Shown: positions 14,729-23,119 of the stretch, one piece after another
How positions within the stretch are numbered: position 1 is the first letter of the stretch
Layout of the letters: each line of letters starts with the position of its first letter
Assembly: GCA_046289975.1 (NCBI GenBank)
Contig: JBKBUQ010000029.1
Location: forward strand, 1-23,119
Direction: 5' to 3'
Length of the DNA stretch: 23,119 nucleotides
Source of the DNA: UBA2798 sp046289975
GTDB lineage: Bacteria; Bacteroidota; Bacteroidia; Flavobacteriales_D; UBA2798
Position numbers and translations under genes: made by a program
The notes under the pieces: model-generated
What the model was told of the DNA's origin: nothing
Databases searched by the model: none
The model's input: only the letters and a program-made list of their open reading frames with translations

Positions 14729-15607
14729 ATGCTCCTTCTTTCTCCCCAGCACTGGATCGATTACGAATTACTCGATTGCGGAAATTTTGAAAAACTCGAA
14801 CGCTTCGGTGAATACGTTACCATCAGACCCGAGCCTCAGGCTGTGTGGGATAGAAAATGGAGTGATGCGGAATGGGGAAAAAGAGCGCATGTACTGTTTG
14901 AACAACAATCGAGTTCTTCCGGCGAGTGGAAAAAAATAAAGAAAATGCCCGACCAATGGGGTATTGACTATAAAATTCAAGCCTTAAAAAACAAACCTGC
15001 TGTTCGTCTCCGTTTAGGTTTAACCGCATTCAAACATGTTGGTGTTTTCCCGGAGCAGGCGGTAAACTGGGAATACATTGCGCAGTCCATTTCCCAAATA
15101 AAAACCGGTCAACCTCGTTTTCTAAATCTTTTTGCCTATACAGGAGCTGCTTCTCTTGCTGCTAAAACGGCTGGAGCTGATGTGTACCATGTCGACTCCA
15201 TTAAACAAGTGGTAAACTGGTCGCGCGAAAACATGGAGCGTACCGGTTTAAGTGATGTTCGATGGGTTGTTGAAGATGCCCTGAAATTTGTGAAACGCGA
15301 ATTGAAGCGTGGAAATAAATACAACGGAATTATTCTCGATCCACCCGCCTTCGGTCATGGTCCCAACGGCGAAAAATGGAAACTGGAAGAGCAGATCAAT
15401 GAGATGATGAAAATTGTGTGCGATTTACTCGACGAAGAACACATGTTGATTTTAAACGCTTACTCCCTTGGCTTTTCGAGCATCATCATAGAGAATTTGC
15501 TGCGCGAAAAAGCAGGTAAAAATCTTGAAACAGGAGAACTTTTTCTTCAGGCAACTTCCGGAGTAAAATTGCCTCTTGGCGTTTTTGGCCGATTCAGGAA
15601 TTTCTGA
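14729..15607 (+). CDS. RlmI-like class I SAM-dependent RNA methyltransferase
   Basis: A 292-residue methyltransferase like the catalytic part of RlmI/RlmK (COG1092), which put a methyl group on a base of 23S rRNA. Motif I is FLNLFAYTGAASL (131-143), the acidic SAM contact is in YHVDSIKQVV, and the catalytic loop is DPPAFGHG at 204-211. RlmI itself starts with a PUA domain of about 75 residues; here the first 60 residues do not clearly show one, and the target base is unknown. The frame continues upstream to 14597, but that region is low-quality protein overlapping the divergent gene, and the promoter at 14659-14666 lies after it, so I start at 14729. Its TGA shares one base with the next ATG. 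Confidence 0.86.
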   Translation: MLLLSPQHWIDYELLDCGNFEKLERFGEYVTIRPEPQAVWDRKWSDAEWGKRAHVLFEQQSSSSGEWKKIKKMPDQWGIDYKIQALKNKPAVRLRLGLTAFKHVGVFPEQAVNWEYIAQSISQIKTGQPRFLNLFAYTGAASLAAKTAGADVYHVDSIKQVVNWSRENMERTGLSDVRWVVEDALKFVKRELKRGNKYNGIILDPPAFGHGPNGEKWKLEEQINEMMKIVCDLLDEEHMLILNAYSLGFSSIIIENLLREKAGKNLETGELFLQATSGVKLPLGVFGRFRNF

Positions 15608-16662
15608 TGGTAGACGTACATATCATCGGACAGGGATTAGCAGGCTCCGTTGCTGCTCTCGAGCTTTTGCGTAACGGACAAACTATCCATGTCAGTAACG
15701 ATCCTTCCCTTTCGCATTGCTCCCGCACGGCTGCAGGATTGTTCAATCCGCTTAACTTCAAAACGCTGAGCCGGACATGGAATGCCGATGTTGTGTTTCC
15801 GGTTGCAACTAAGTTTTACAAGGACTGCGAACATCAACTAAAAACTTCGTTTTGGCATCCACTTCCTATGTTAAGGATAATTGGTTCGGAAGGAGAACAA
15901 AAAGAATGGAAGATGTCACTGTCTGGAAATGAGTTTGCACCTTTTCTGAATCACGATCCGGTTCCGGAAGAAATGCACACTTACAACAGAGGTTTTGGAC
16001 TGGGATTGGTTGATCATTGCGGATATCTCGACACCAACACATTCCTCGAGGCAGTAACAGCAATGCTCATCGATAAAAATATTTACTCCGAATACAACTG
16101 CAAACAGGAGCCTGAAAAGACAAATCAAGGTTGGAACATCAATGGTATAGAAAGCCGGCATATTCTTTATTGCGAAGGATGGAAAGCCATGGAAAACCCT
16201 CTCTTCAACTGGTTGCCTTTTTTTCCGGTAAAAGGCGATGTTATCCTTATTGAAGATGATCATCTGAAGCTCGGCCATCTGATTAATGCGGGCTGTTTTA
16301 TATTACCCATTGGAAGCAATTCTTACCGTATTGGATCTACATATTACAGGGGTGAAAAAGATGATGTTCCCACCCAAAAAGGGCGGAAGGAATTACAGCA
16401 AAAGGCCGAAAAAGTATTAAACCGACCTATAAACATAAGCAAACAATGGGCCGGGGTAAGACCTTCAACCGGCGACCGGCGACCATTCATTGGAGAACAC
16501 CCAAGTAAAAAAGGAATCTGGATTTTCAACGGACTCGGCTCAAGGGGAGTCATCCTGTCTCCGTGGGTGGCCAGGCAACTTTCTTCGTCCATTATTTTCG
16601 GAACTCCTATCCCCCAGGAAACAGACATTGTGCGCCATCTGAAACGGTTCAGAAAAGTATAA
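15607..16662 (+). CDS. FAD-dependent oxidoreductase of the DAO family
   Basis: A 351-residue flavoenzyme. The N-terminal Rossmann motif is IIGQGLAGSVAALELL, with Gly8, Gly10 and Gly13; residues 39-50 (SRTAAGLFNPLN) contact the flavin in relatives. The C-terminal end has GVRPSTGDRRPFIGEHP (283-299) and IFNGLGSRGVILSPW (306-320), typical of DAO (PF01266) enzymes that oxidise amines or amino acids, such as glycine oxidase, ThiO or the FAD domain of MnmC. It has no signal peptide, so it is cytoplasmic. It overlaps the methyltransferase by one base (TGATG), so they are probably co-translated. A role in RNA modification, as in MnmC, would fit that neighbour, but this is speculation; the substrate is unknown. 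Confidence 0.88.
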   Translation: MVDVHIIGQGLAGSVAALELLRNGQTIHVSNDPSLSHCSRTAAGLFNPLNFKTLSRTWNADVVFPVATKFYKDCEHQLKTSFWHPLPMLRIIGSEGEQKEWKMSLSGNEFAPFLNHDPVPEEMHTYNRGFGLGLVDHCGYLDTNTFLEAVTAMLIDKNIYSEYNCKQEPEKTNQGWNINGIESRHILYCEGWKAMENPLFNWLPFFPVKGDVILIEDDHLKLGHLINAGCFILPIGSNSYRIGSTYYRGEKDDVPTQKGRKELQQKAEKVLNRPINISKQWAGVRPSTGDRRPFIGEHPSKKGIWIFNGLGSRGVILSPWVARQLSSSIIFGTPIPQETDIVRHLKRFRKV

Positions 16663-16781
16663 TTTGCATTTTTCTTTTTCATCCGGAATAATACTGGAAT
16701 TGGATGCGATTTTACTGAACCTCACTGCACTTTCAGTGTACCGCACATTAGAATTTCATACCTTGAACTTTTCAAAACCTT

Positions 16782-19700
16782 ATGTCGACCATGCTTCGTT
16801 TTAAAATCATCAGTTCTGCAATTGTTGTTGCCCTCGTTGGAAACTTATTAGGAAATTTTAACCTGAAATCCGGCGGTTCATCAAAACAGATCACACTCAC
16901 TGCTCCTGTAAAAAATGGCGACTATAAAGAGTTGTGGTCCAAAGTTGATTCCCTCGAACAAAAAGGACTCCCAAAATCTTCGCTCGAAGTTGTTCAGGAA
17001 ATCCTGAGCCGCGCAGGCAAGGAAGCAAATGGCCCGCAAGAGATCAAAGCCACCATACACATCATGAAATACAACAGTTATCTGGAAGAAGATGACTATG
17101 TAAATGCTATTGGAAATTTACAACGCATGGCCAACGATGCCAAGTCGCCGCAGAAGCAAGTTATTCACTCACTCATTGCTGAGGTGTATTGGGGTTACTA
17201 TCAGTCCAACCGCTATAAGTTTCTTGGTCGCACCACAGTTATGGGTGTCAAGGATAATGATATTCGCACCTGGGACCTGCGTACCATTTCGGAGAGGATT
17301 GTAATGCATTATCTCCTTTCGCTTACCGAGCAGGACATTCTCAAGTCAACTCCTATCGAAAGCTTTGAAGACATTCTCATCGAAGAAAAAGAATACCGTT
17401 CACTTCGTCCAACCTTATTTGATCTGCTCGCTCACCGTGCAATTGATTTCTTCCGGGGCAACGAATTTGATGTAACTAAACCAGCCTATACCTTCCGCTT
17501 AAATGATCCCAACCACTTCGCCACTGCCGATAAATTCGCTGCAGTAAAATTTAGCACAAAAGATTCTTTATCCACCAAATTTTTCGCGCTTCACCTATTA
17601 CAGCAATTAACAGTTTTCCACCTGAATGATGAAAATCCCGCTGCCTTGATACCGGTAGAAATTAAGCGATTGCAGTTTGTAAAAAACAATAGTGTAGTTG
17701 CAAATAAAGATACACTCTATGCAGCTGCGCTTTTCAACCTGAAGAACAAATACATCGATCATTCAGGTTGTGCCGAAGTGTGGTACGAAATTGCACGATT
17801 GCATGTGGAGCTCGGTAACCAATACAAAGCGCTGATACCCGAAACCGAAAAATTCAAATGGGAAAAAAAACGTGCCGTTGATATTTGCGCTGAAACCATC
17901 AAAAAATACCCCGGCACCTATGGTTCAGATTGGTGTTTATCGCTGAAAACACAATTGGAAAACCGCACTCTCGATCTTTCCGCAGAAGACGTTGTTGTTG
18001 CCGATAAGCCAACCCGATTAGTAATCGGTTCAACCAACATGAAAAAACTACACCTGCGCATTATGGATGTTGGTTGGGATTTTGAAGGACGCGGGTACAA
18101 TGAGGAACAGGAAGCCTACATTAAACGCATCCTCGCTCAAAAAACATTTCGTCAGTTTGAAGTTGACCTCAAAGACGATGGTGATATGCAACGCCATTTA
18201 CTGGAAATAGAACTCCCATCACTCCCAAAAGGGAACTATATCGTTGTTGTTGGTTCTCATTATGATTACTCCATAACTAACGAAGTTGTTTCTTGGCTTT
18301 CAATGGGGTCCAGTAACATCAGTTATTTTGAAAGAAGAAGCGATGATGAGAGTCAGCTGGAGTTCACCATGACCGACCGAATCACAGGACTGCCCCTTAA
18401 GGGTGTCCGCGCACAACTGGTACATGTGGAGTACGATTACAGCTCGCGACGGTACATTCACCGCAAGGGAGCAACCTATACTTCTGATGAAAACGGGTAC
18501 TTTAAAGTGAAACACAGCCCACGAAACGAGCGCAATTTTTATCTCGATTTCAAAACAAACAACGACCGCTTAAGTACAACACGCAACTATTATCAGTACG
18601 AGCCCTGGATTGATACAAAACAAAAAACCCATACGTATTTCTTCAGCGACAGAATGATCTATCGTCCCGGACAAACAATCCACTTTAAAGGAATTCGTTT
18701 ACACACGGATGCCAATGGAGAAAATGCGAAGATTGGTCCGAACGAAAAAGCAAGTCTGATCTTCTACGATAACAACTACCAAAAAATTGCAAGTCTTGAT
18801 TTACGCAGCAACGAATATGGAACCTTCTCCGGATCGTTTACCGCGCCGTCCGGAGTACTAACCGGACAAATGCATATTACCGATGGATACGGAACACATT
18901 ACTTCTCTGTAGAAGAATATAAACGTCCGAAATTCGAAGCCGAGTTTGAACCTGTACAAGGCGCTTATAAACTCGGACAAAAAATTAAAGTAACCGGAAC
19001 CGCAAAAGCCTACGCCGGATCAAATATTGATGGGGCTAAGGTTAGCTACCGTGTAAGCAGAACAACCTATTTCCCTTACCGATGGTATTACTGGTATTAC
19101 GACCGCGATTTAAGCTACAACCAAATGGAAATTGCGTTTGGTGAAACCATTACTAAAGAAGACGGAACGTTTGAAATCGAATTTGAAGCCATTGCAGATG
19201 AAAGTGTTTCAAAAACCTATAAGCCTGCATTCAATTTTACGGTATCAGCCGACATCACGGATATAAACGGTGAAACACGTTCGGCAAGCACTGTTGTAAA
19301 TGTTGGGTACACCGCTATGACGCTCAGTACTTCCATTTATGGAGAAATAGACGTGAGCAGTAAAACACCGGTATACCTCTACGCAAACAATCTTAACGGA
19401 TCACCAATTGATGCAAATGGTAGCGTTAGTATTCACAAACTCAAACAGCCCGACAGAGTGCTGCAACAACGTCGATTGCAAAGGCCAGATCGTCACCAAC
19501 TCAGTGCGGATGAATACAAAAAAACATTCCCCAATGAGCTTTATGCAGATGAATTAAATATTTACAACTGGGCCAGAGAGCGAAAAGTTCACGAGATGCG
19601 TTTCGATACCAAGGCGCTCGACTCCATCCTGCTAAAGGACCTCAATAATTGGGAACCCGGTCATTATTTGATCGAAACAATTGCAAAAGATCCATTTGGC

Positions 19701-22700
19701 GAAGAGGTAAAGGACATCACTTATTTTACGGTGACCGACAACAAAAGCAATAAAATGTTTTTCAGAAATGAGTTGAAAATAAATGCTGATCCCTACAAAC
19801 AATACGAGCCCGGAGAGAAGGCAATCATTCTGCTTTCCACCAAATGGAAAGACGTTATTGTTTTAATGGAAATTGAAGAAAAAAATAAAATTGTATCACG
19901 TCAGTGGATCAAGCTAAGTGACGAACAGAAAACCATCAGTATTCCCATTCTCGATAAACACCGTGGTAATTTCGCCATTCATTTCAGCACTGTTCGAAAC
20001 AACCGCTTCCACAACCAATCTGTTGTTGTCAATGTTCCTTATACCAATAAAGAACTCGACATCGAATTTGAAACGTTCAGGAACAAAATACTTCCAGGAA
20101 GCGAAGAAGAGTGGAAATTGAAAATAAAAGGTAAAAAAGGCGAAAAACTCGCTGCAGAAATGTTGCTTACCATGTACGATGCTTCATTGGATGCCTTTGC
20201 TTCGAATGGATTCTATTTTCATCCTTTCAATTATTATTACGCACAGCATTATTGGTCGGCAGGCGACGGATTTGCCTCGAGAAGTGGTCAGCAATATGGT
20301 AAAGACTGGACACGATATCACTCTGCTCGGGGTAGAAATTTTGACCGCATCAACTGGTTTGGCTATGAAACCTATTCTTATTATGGATACGGTTTCAACA
20401 AGCGGTATTATATGCGCGGCGGTTACGACAGAGAAAGAGTCTCTGCAGTAACAGAAACAACTGCTACGGGTGCGCTTATGGAAGAACAAAAAAATGGAGA
20501 ATCAATTAATCTTCCTGCAGTGGCTAAACAAAGCCTTGCAGTGTCCGGTGATAACTTTGATTTAGATGATATTTCAGTAGCAGAAAAAGATAAAGAAGGT
20601 AAAAAATACAGGAGAGACGAAGCAGGAGACACTCGTAATCCCGAAGGCAAAGTGCAGATTCGAACAAATTTCAGCGAGACTGCATTTTTCTTTCCGCAAT
20701 TACAAACAGATGCGGATGGCAAGATTGTATTCAAATTCACTGCCCCGGAATCACTCACCAAGTGGAAGCTGCTTGGCCTTGCTCACACCAAAGAATTGCA
20801 AACCGGAACCATAGAGAAGGAAGTGATTACCCAAAAAGAACTAATGGTGATGCCCAATGCGCCCCGCTTTTTCCGAGAAGGAGACCGCATTACATTTACC
20901 ACCAAGATCAGCAACCTTTCCGAAAAAGATCTTGACGGAACCATTACCCTCGAGCTGATTGATCCGCTTACCCAAAAAACCGTAAACCCCCTGTTTGCGC
21001 ACAAAGGAGAACAGCTCAAATTCACGGTAAAAAAAGGTGCTAGTACTTCGGCATCCTGGACATTTAGTATCCCTGAAAATCTGGGTGCGGTTTCGTATCG
21101 TCTCGTTGCGCGTTCCGGTTCGTTTTCCGACGGTGAAGAAATGGCTGTTCCGATTCTAACCAACCGAATGATGGTTACGGAAAGTATGCCGCTACCCATC
21201 CGCAAGGCCGGAACAAAACAATTCAATTTTACCAAACTCAGCAACAGCAACAAATCATCAACGCTTCGTCACCATAAACTCACGTTAGAATTCACCAATA
21301 ATCCTGCCTGGTATGCCATTCAGGCCATGCCCTACATGATGGAATATCCGTACGAATGTGCCGAACAGGTTTTCACACGCTTTTACGCCAATTCCATTGC
21401 ATCACACATTACCAATTCGAATCCAAAAATAAAAGCGGTATTCGAAGATTGGAAACGCAGTTCACCGGAAGCGTTCTTATCCAACATAGAAAAAAACCAG
21501 GAACTAAAATCACTAATGCTTGAAGAAACCCCGTGGGTACTCGAAGCAAAAGACGAAAGTGAGCGTAAAAAACGAGTTGCCGTGTTATTCGATCTTAACC
21601 GCATGGGCAATGAACTTAGCAGGGCACTTGGTAAACTCCGCAATATGCAGGTAAGCAACGGTGGATGGCCATGGTTCCCGGGTATGCCTGAAAGCCGGTA
21701 CATCACACAACACATCATCACCGGAATGGGACATTTGGATCATCTGGGGGTAAAAAATATCCGTGAAGAGCATTCTACCTGGCAAATGGTGCAAAACGGT
21801 GTGCGTTATCTGGATAGCAGGGTAATTGAAGATTACAACTACATCAAACGCCATTATCCCAATTACAAAAAAGATAAACATATCGGATACGATGCCATTC
21901 AGTATCTCTATGCGCGCAGTTATTTCAAAGACCTGTCGATGGACGATAACCTGAAAGAAGCATTACTCTATTACCAGGATCAAGCGAAAAAATACTGGCT
22001 CGATTTTAATCTTTATGCTCAAGGTATGCTTGGTCTTGCCGCGCACAGGTTTACCATGAAAGAACTGGCAGGCGACATTGTAAAATCAATCCGCGAAAAA
22101 GCAATTCGTCACGACGAATTAGGAATGTATTGGAAAGACAATGTTGTTGGCTATTTCTGGTACCAGGCACCCATTGAAACCCACGCACTGATGATCGAGA
22201 TGTTTGACGAGGTTGCAAATGACCAGGAAACGGTTGAAGAGCTGAAAGTATGGTTGCTTAAAAACAAACAAACCAGCGACTGGAAAACCACCAAAGCAAC
22301 AGCAGAAGCCTGTTATGCGTTGCTCCTTAAAGGAACAGACCTACTCTCTAATGAAGAAATGGTAGAAATCCGCATGGGTAATGAAGTCGTTGATCCTGCC
22401 AAAATGGGGGTAAAAGTAGAAGCCGGCACCGGATATTTCAAAACCTCTTGGAGCGCTGAAAAAATCACTCCGGAAATGGGTAAGATCGCACTCAGCAAGA
22501 AAAAAGACGGAGTAGCCTGGGGTGCTGTATACTGGCAGTATTTCGAACAGCTCGATAAAATTACTACACACGAAACACCTCTGAAACTCAACAAAAAACT
22601 CTTCGTGGTTAAGAAAACCGAAACCGGACAGCAAATGGTTCCTTATGATGAAAAAACATCTCTAGAACCGGGCTCTCGCGTAAGGGTTAAAATTGAGCTG

Positions 22701-23003
22701 CGTGTAGACCGCGCCATGGAGTATGTTCATATGAAAGACATGCGTGCATCCTGTTTCGAGCCTGTAAATGTATTTTCACAATACAAATGGCAGGACGGAC
22801 TGGGCTATTACCAAAGCACCCGCGATGCTGCTACCAACTTCTTCTTTGAGTACCTTCCAAAGGGAACCCATGTCTTCGAATACGATCTGCTGGTGTCGCA
22901 TTTAGGCGATTTTTCTAACGGAATCACCACCATTCAGTGCATGTATGCCCCCGAGTTCACATCACACTCAGAAGGCATACGGGTACAGGTAAAAGGACAA
23001 TAA
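16782..23003 (+). CDS. Large alpha-2-macroglobulin family protein
   Basis: A 2,073-residue exported protein, a likely protease trap of the envelope. A hydrophobic N-terminus (about 6-26, no lipobox Cys) anchors or exports it. Residues 30-400 are helical; then come macroglobulin-type beta domains, with RMIYRPGQTIHFKG (about 620-633, MG2-like) and EEYKRPKF (711-718, MG3-like). Residues 1144-1215 are rich in Tyr, Gly and Arg. The A2M core TNFSETAFFFPQLQTDADG begins near 1294. The thioester site is YECAEQ with Cys1526 and Gln1529, followed by a helical toroid (GGWPWFPG near 1628) and the closing YAPEFTSHSEG. The frame is intact. No pbpC-type glycosyltransferase, its usual partner in Proteobacteria, is here. 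The start is ATG 16782 or 16791; a weak TACCTTGA box lies at 16759. Confidence 0.9.
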   Translation: MSTMLRFKIISSAIVVALVGNLLGNFNLKSGGSSKQITLTAPVKNGDYKELWSKVDSLEQKGLPKSSLEVVQEILSRAGKEANGPQEIKATIHIMKYNSYLEEDDYVNAIGNLQRMANDAKSPQKQVIHSLIAEVYWGYYQSNRYKFLGRTTVMGVKDNDIRTWDLRTISERIVMHYLLSLTEQDILKSTPIESFEDILIEEKEYRSLRPTLFDLLAHRAIDFFRGNEFDVTKPAYTFRLNDPNHFATADKFAAVKFSTKDSLSTKFFALHLLQQLTVFHLNDENPAALIPVEIKRLQFVKNNSVVANKDTLYAAALFNLKNKYIDHSGCAEVWYEIARLHVELGNQYKALIPETEKFKWEKKRAVDICAETIKKYPGTYGSDWCLSLKTQLENRTLDLSAEDVVVADKPTRLVIGSTNMKKLHLRIMDVGWDFEGRGYNEEQEAYIKRILAQKTFRQFEVDLKDDGDMQRHLLEIELPSLPKGNYIVVVGSHYDYSITNEVVSWLSMGSSNISYFERRSDDESQLEFTMTDRITGLPLKGVRAQLVHVEYDYSSRRYIHRKGATYTSDENGYFKVKHSPRNERNFYLDFKTNNDRLSTTRNYYQYEPWIDTKQKTHTYFFSDRMIYRPGQTIHFKGIRLHTDANGENAKIGPNEKASLIFYDNNYQKIASLDLRSNEYGTFSGSFTAPSGVLTGQMHITDGYGTHYFSVEEYKRPKFEAEFEPVQGAYKLGQKIKVTGTAKAYAGSNIDGAKVSYRVSRTTYFPYRWYYWYYDRDLSYNQMEIAFGETITKEDGTFEIEFEAIADESVSKTYKPAFNFTVSADITDINGETRSASTVVNVGYTAMTLSTSIYGEIDVSSKTPVYLYANNLNGSPIDANGSVSIHKLKQPDRVLQQRRLQRPDRHQLSADEYKKTFPNELYADELNIYNWARERKVHEMRFDTKALDSILLKDLNNWEPGHYLIETIAKDPFGEEVKDITYFTVTDNKSNKMFFRNELKINADPYKQYEPGEKAIILLSTKWKDVIVLMEIEEKNKIVSRQWIKLSDEQKTISIPILDKHRGNFAIHFSTVRNNRFHNQSVVVNVPYTNKELDIEFETFRNKILPGSEEEWKLKIKGKKGEKLAAEMLLTMYDASLDAFASNGFYFHPFNYYYAQHYWSAGDGFASRSGQQYGKDWTRYHSARGRNFDRINWFGYETYSYYGYGFNKRYYMRGGYDRERVSAVTETTATGALMEEQKNGESINLPAVAKQSLAVSGDNFDLDDISVAEKDKEGKKYRRDEAGDTRNPEGKVQIRTNFSETAFFFPQLQTDADGKIVFKFTAPESLTKWKLLGLAHTKELQTGTIEKEVITQKELMVMPNAPRFFREGDRITFTTKISNLSEKDLDGTITLELIDPLTQKTVNPLFAHKGEQLKFTVKKGASTSASWTFSIPENLGAVSYRLVARSGSFSDGEEMAVPILTNRMMVTESMPLPIRKAGTKQFNFTKLSNSNKSSTLRHHKLTLEFTNNPAWYAIQAMPYMMEYPYECAEQVFTRFYANSIASHITNSNPKIKAVFEDWKRSSPEAFLSNIEKNQELKSLMLEETPWVLEAKDESERKKRVAVLFDLNRMGNELSRALGKLRNMQVSNGGWPWFPGMPESRYITQHIITGMGHLDHLGVKNIREEHSTWQMVQNGVRYLDSRVIEDYNYIKRHYPNYKKDKHIGYDAIQYLYARSYFKDLSMDDNLKEALLYYQDQAKKYWLDFNLYAQGMLGLAAHRFTMKELAGDIVKSIREKAIRHDELGMYWKDNVVGYFWYQAPIETHALMIEMFDEVANDQETVEELKVWLLKNKQTSDWKTTKATAEACYALLLKGTDLLSNEEMVEIRMGNEVVDPAKMGVKVEAGTGYFKTSWSAEKITPEMGKIALSKKKDGVAWGAVYWQYFEQLDKITTHETPLKLNKKLFVVKKTETGQQMVPYDEKTSLEPGSRVRVKIELRVDRAMEYVHMKDMRASCFEPVNVFSQYKWQDGLGYYQSTRDAATNFFFEYLPKGTHVFEYDLLVSHLGDFSNGITTIQCMYAPEFTSHSEGIRVQVKGQ

Positions 23004-23034
23004 GTTGCGATTATTGCGGGATGTCTTATCTTTG
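23004..23034 (+). promoter_or_regulatory. Promoter of the last lipoprotein gene
   Basis: GTTG at 23004-23007 and TATCTTTG at 23027-23034 are separated by 19 bases, the best Bacteroidota -33/-7 pair in the window. It begins right after the macroglobulin stop codon and ends 15 bases before the ATG at 23050, so the next gene has its own promoter. Confidence 0.7.
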
Positions 23035-23049
23035 GAGAAAACCTAAGCA

Positions 23050-23119
23050 ATGAAAAAGCATATTCTCCTTTTGGCTCTTCCGGTTAGCTTGTTTTTATCC
23101 TCTTGCGGAGGTGAAACAA
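23050..23119 (+). CDS. Lipoprotein, 5' end only
   Basis: The first 23 codons of a gene that runs off the window. They read MKKHILLLALPVSLFLSSCG, a complete lipoprotein signal peptide with basic start, hydrophobic core and lipobox LSSC, the lipidated Cys at 19, followed by GGET. An excellent promoter lies just upstream. Nothing more can be said about its function. Confidence 0.8.
   Translation, partial: MKKHILLLALPVSLFLSSCGGET

Noticed and set aside
16723..16738. CACTG/CAGTG hairpin before the macroglobulin gene
   Set aside because: A five-base stem with a six-base loop and no U tract is too weak to call a terminator or riboswitch.
20783..21253. Antisense open frame of about 156 codons inside the macroglobulin gene
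   Set aside because: It is opposite a conserved A2M core and has no start signal or family resemblance.
16782..23003. Frameshift or split in the very long macroglobulin gene
   Set aside because: The frame is continuous and conserved elements appear in the normal order up to the usual C-terminal end.

Overview
The window looks like chromosomal DNA from a member of the Bacteroidota, probably a draft or metagenome assembly because it contains one run of exactly 100 Ns. Evidence for Bacteroidota: promoter -7 boxes of the TAnnTTTG type ahead of several genes, no obvious Shine-Dalgarno sequences, and a gene set typical of the phylum (S9 dipeptidyl peptidase, short Crp/Fnr regulator, AsmA-like giant, 2,073-residue alpha-2-macroglobulin, many small lipoproteins). 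I see no phage, integrase, transposase, plasmid, CRISPR, rRNA or tRNA gene.

Layout. 1-722: 3' end of an unrecognised cytoplasmic protein, meeting head-on with no gap an exported S9 peptidase (723-2861, minus). 2961-4127: an exported protein with an N-terminal OmpA domain and an unknown C-terminal part. 4145-4425: a relic of a HI0933/YhiN flavoprotein keeping only its two ends, followed by a convergent Crp/Fnr regulator (4432-5010, minus). 5140-9469: AsmA-like membrane protein and a sensor histidine kinase that starts with TTG. 9477-10025: convergent GNAT acetyltransferase. 10026-10358: a promoter-like box, the assembly gap and an 8-bp tandem repeat that runs up to the start of hemW (10359-11486). 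Then a cyclase-family hydrolase, a one-heme lipoprotein of the Tll0287/DUF3365 type, an Lrp/AsnC regulator overlapping an MmcQ/YjbR gene, a small lipoprotein, a convergent two-helix membrane protein, an RlmI-like methyltransferase overlapping a DAO-type flavoenzyme, the alpha-2-macroglobulin (16782-23003), and the first codons of another lipoprotein.

How they fit together. This is mostly housekeeping plus cell-envelope and surface functions (peptidase, OmpA protein, AsmA, histidine kinase, lipoproteins, macroglobulin), not one pathway. Clear translational coupling exists only for Lrp-YjbR (ATGA overlap) and methyltransferase-flavoenzyme (TGATG overlap). Four convergent pairs end within 0-7 bases of each other. 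I did not find a convincing new multigene system. The best leads are the repeat leader of hemW, the internally deleted flavoprotein, the duplicated sensor domain of the kinase and the macroglobulin.
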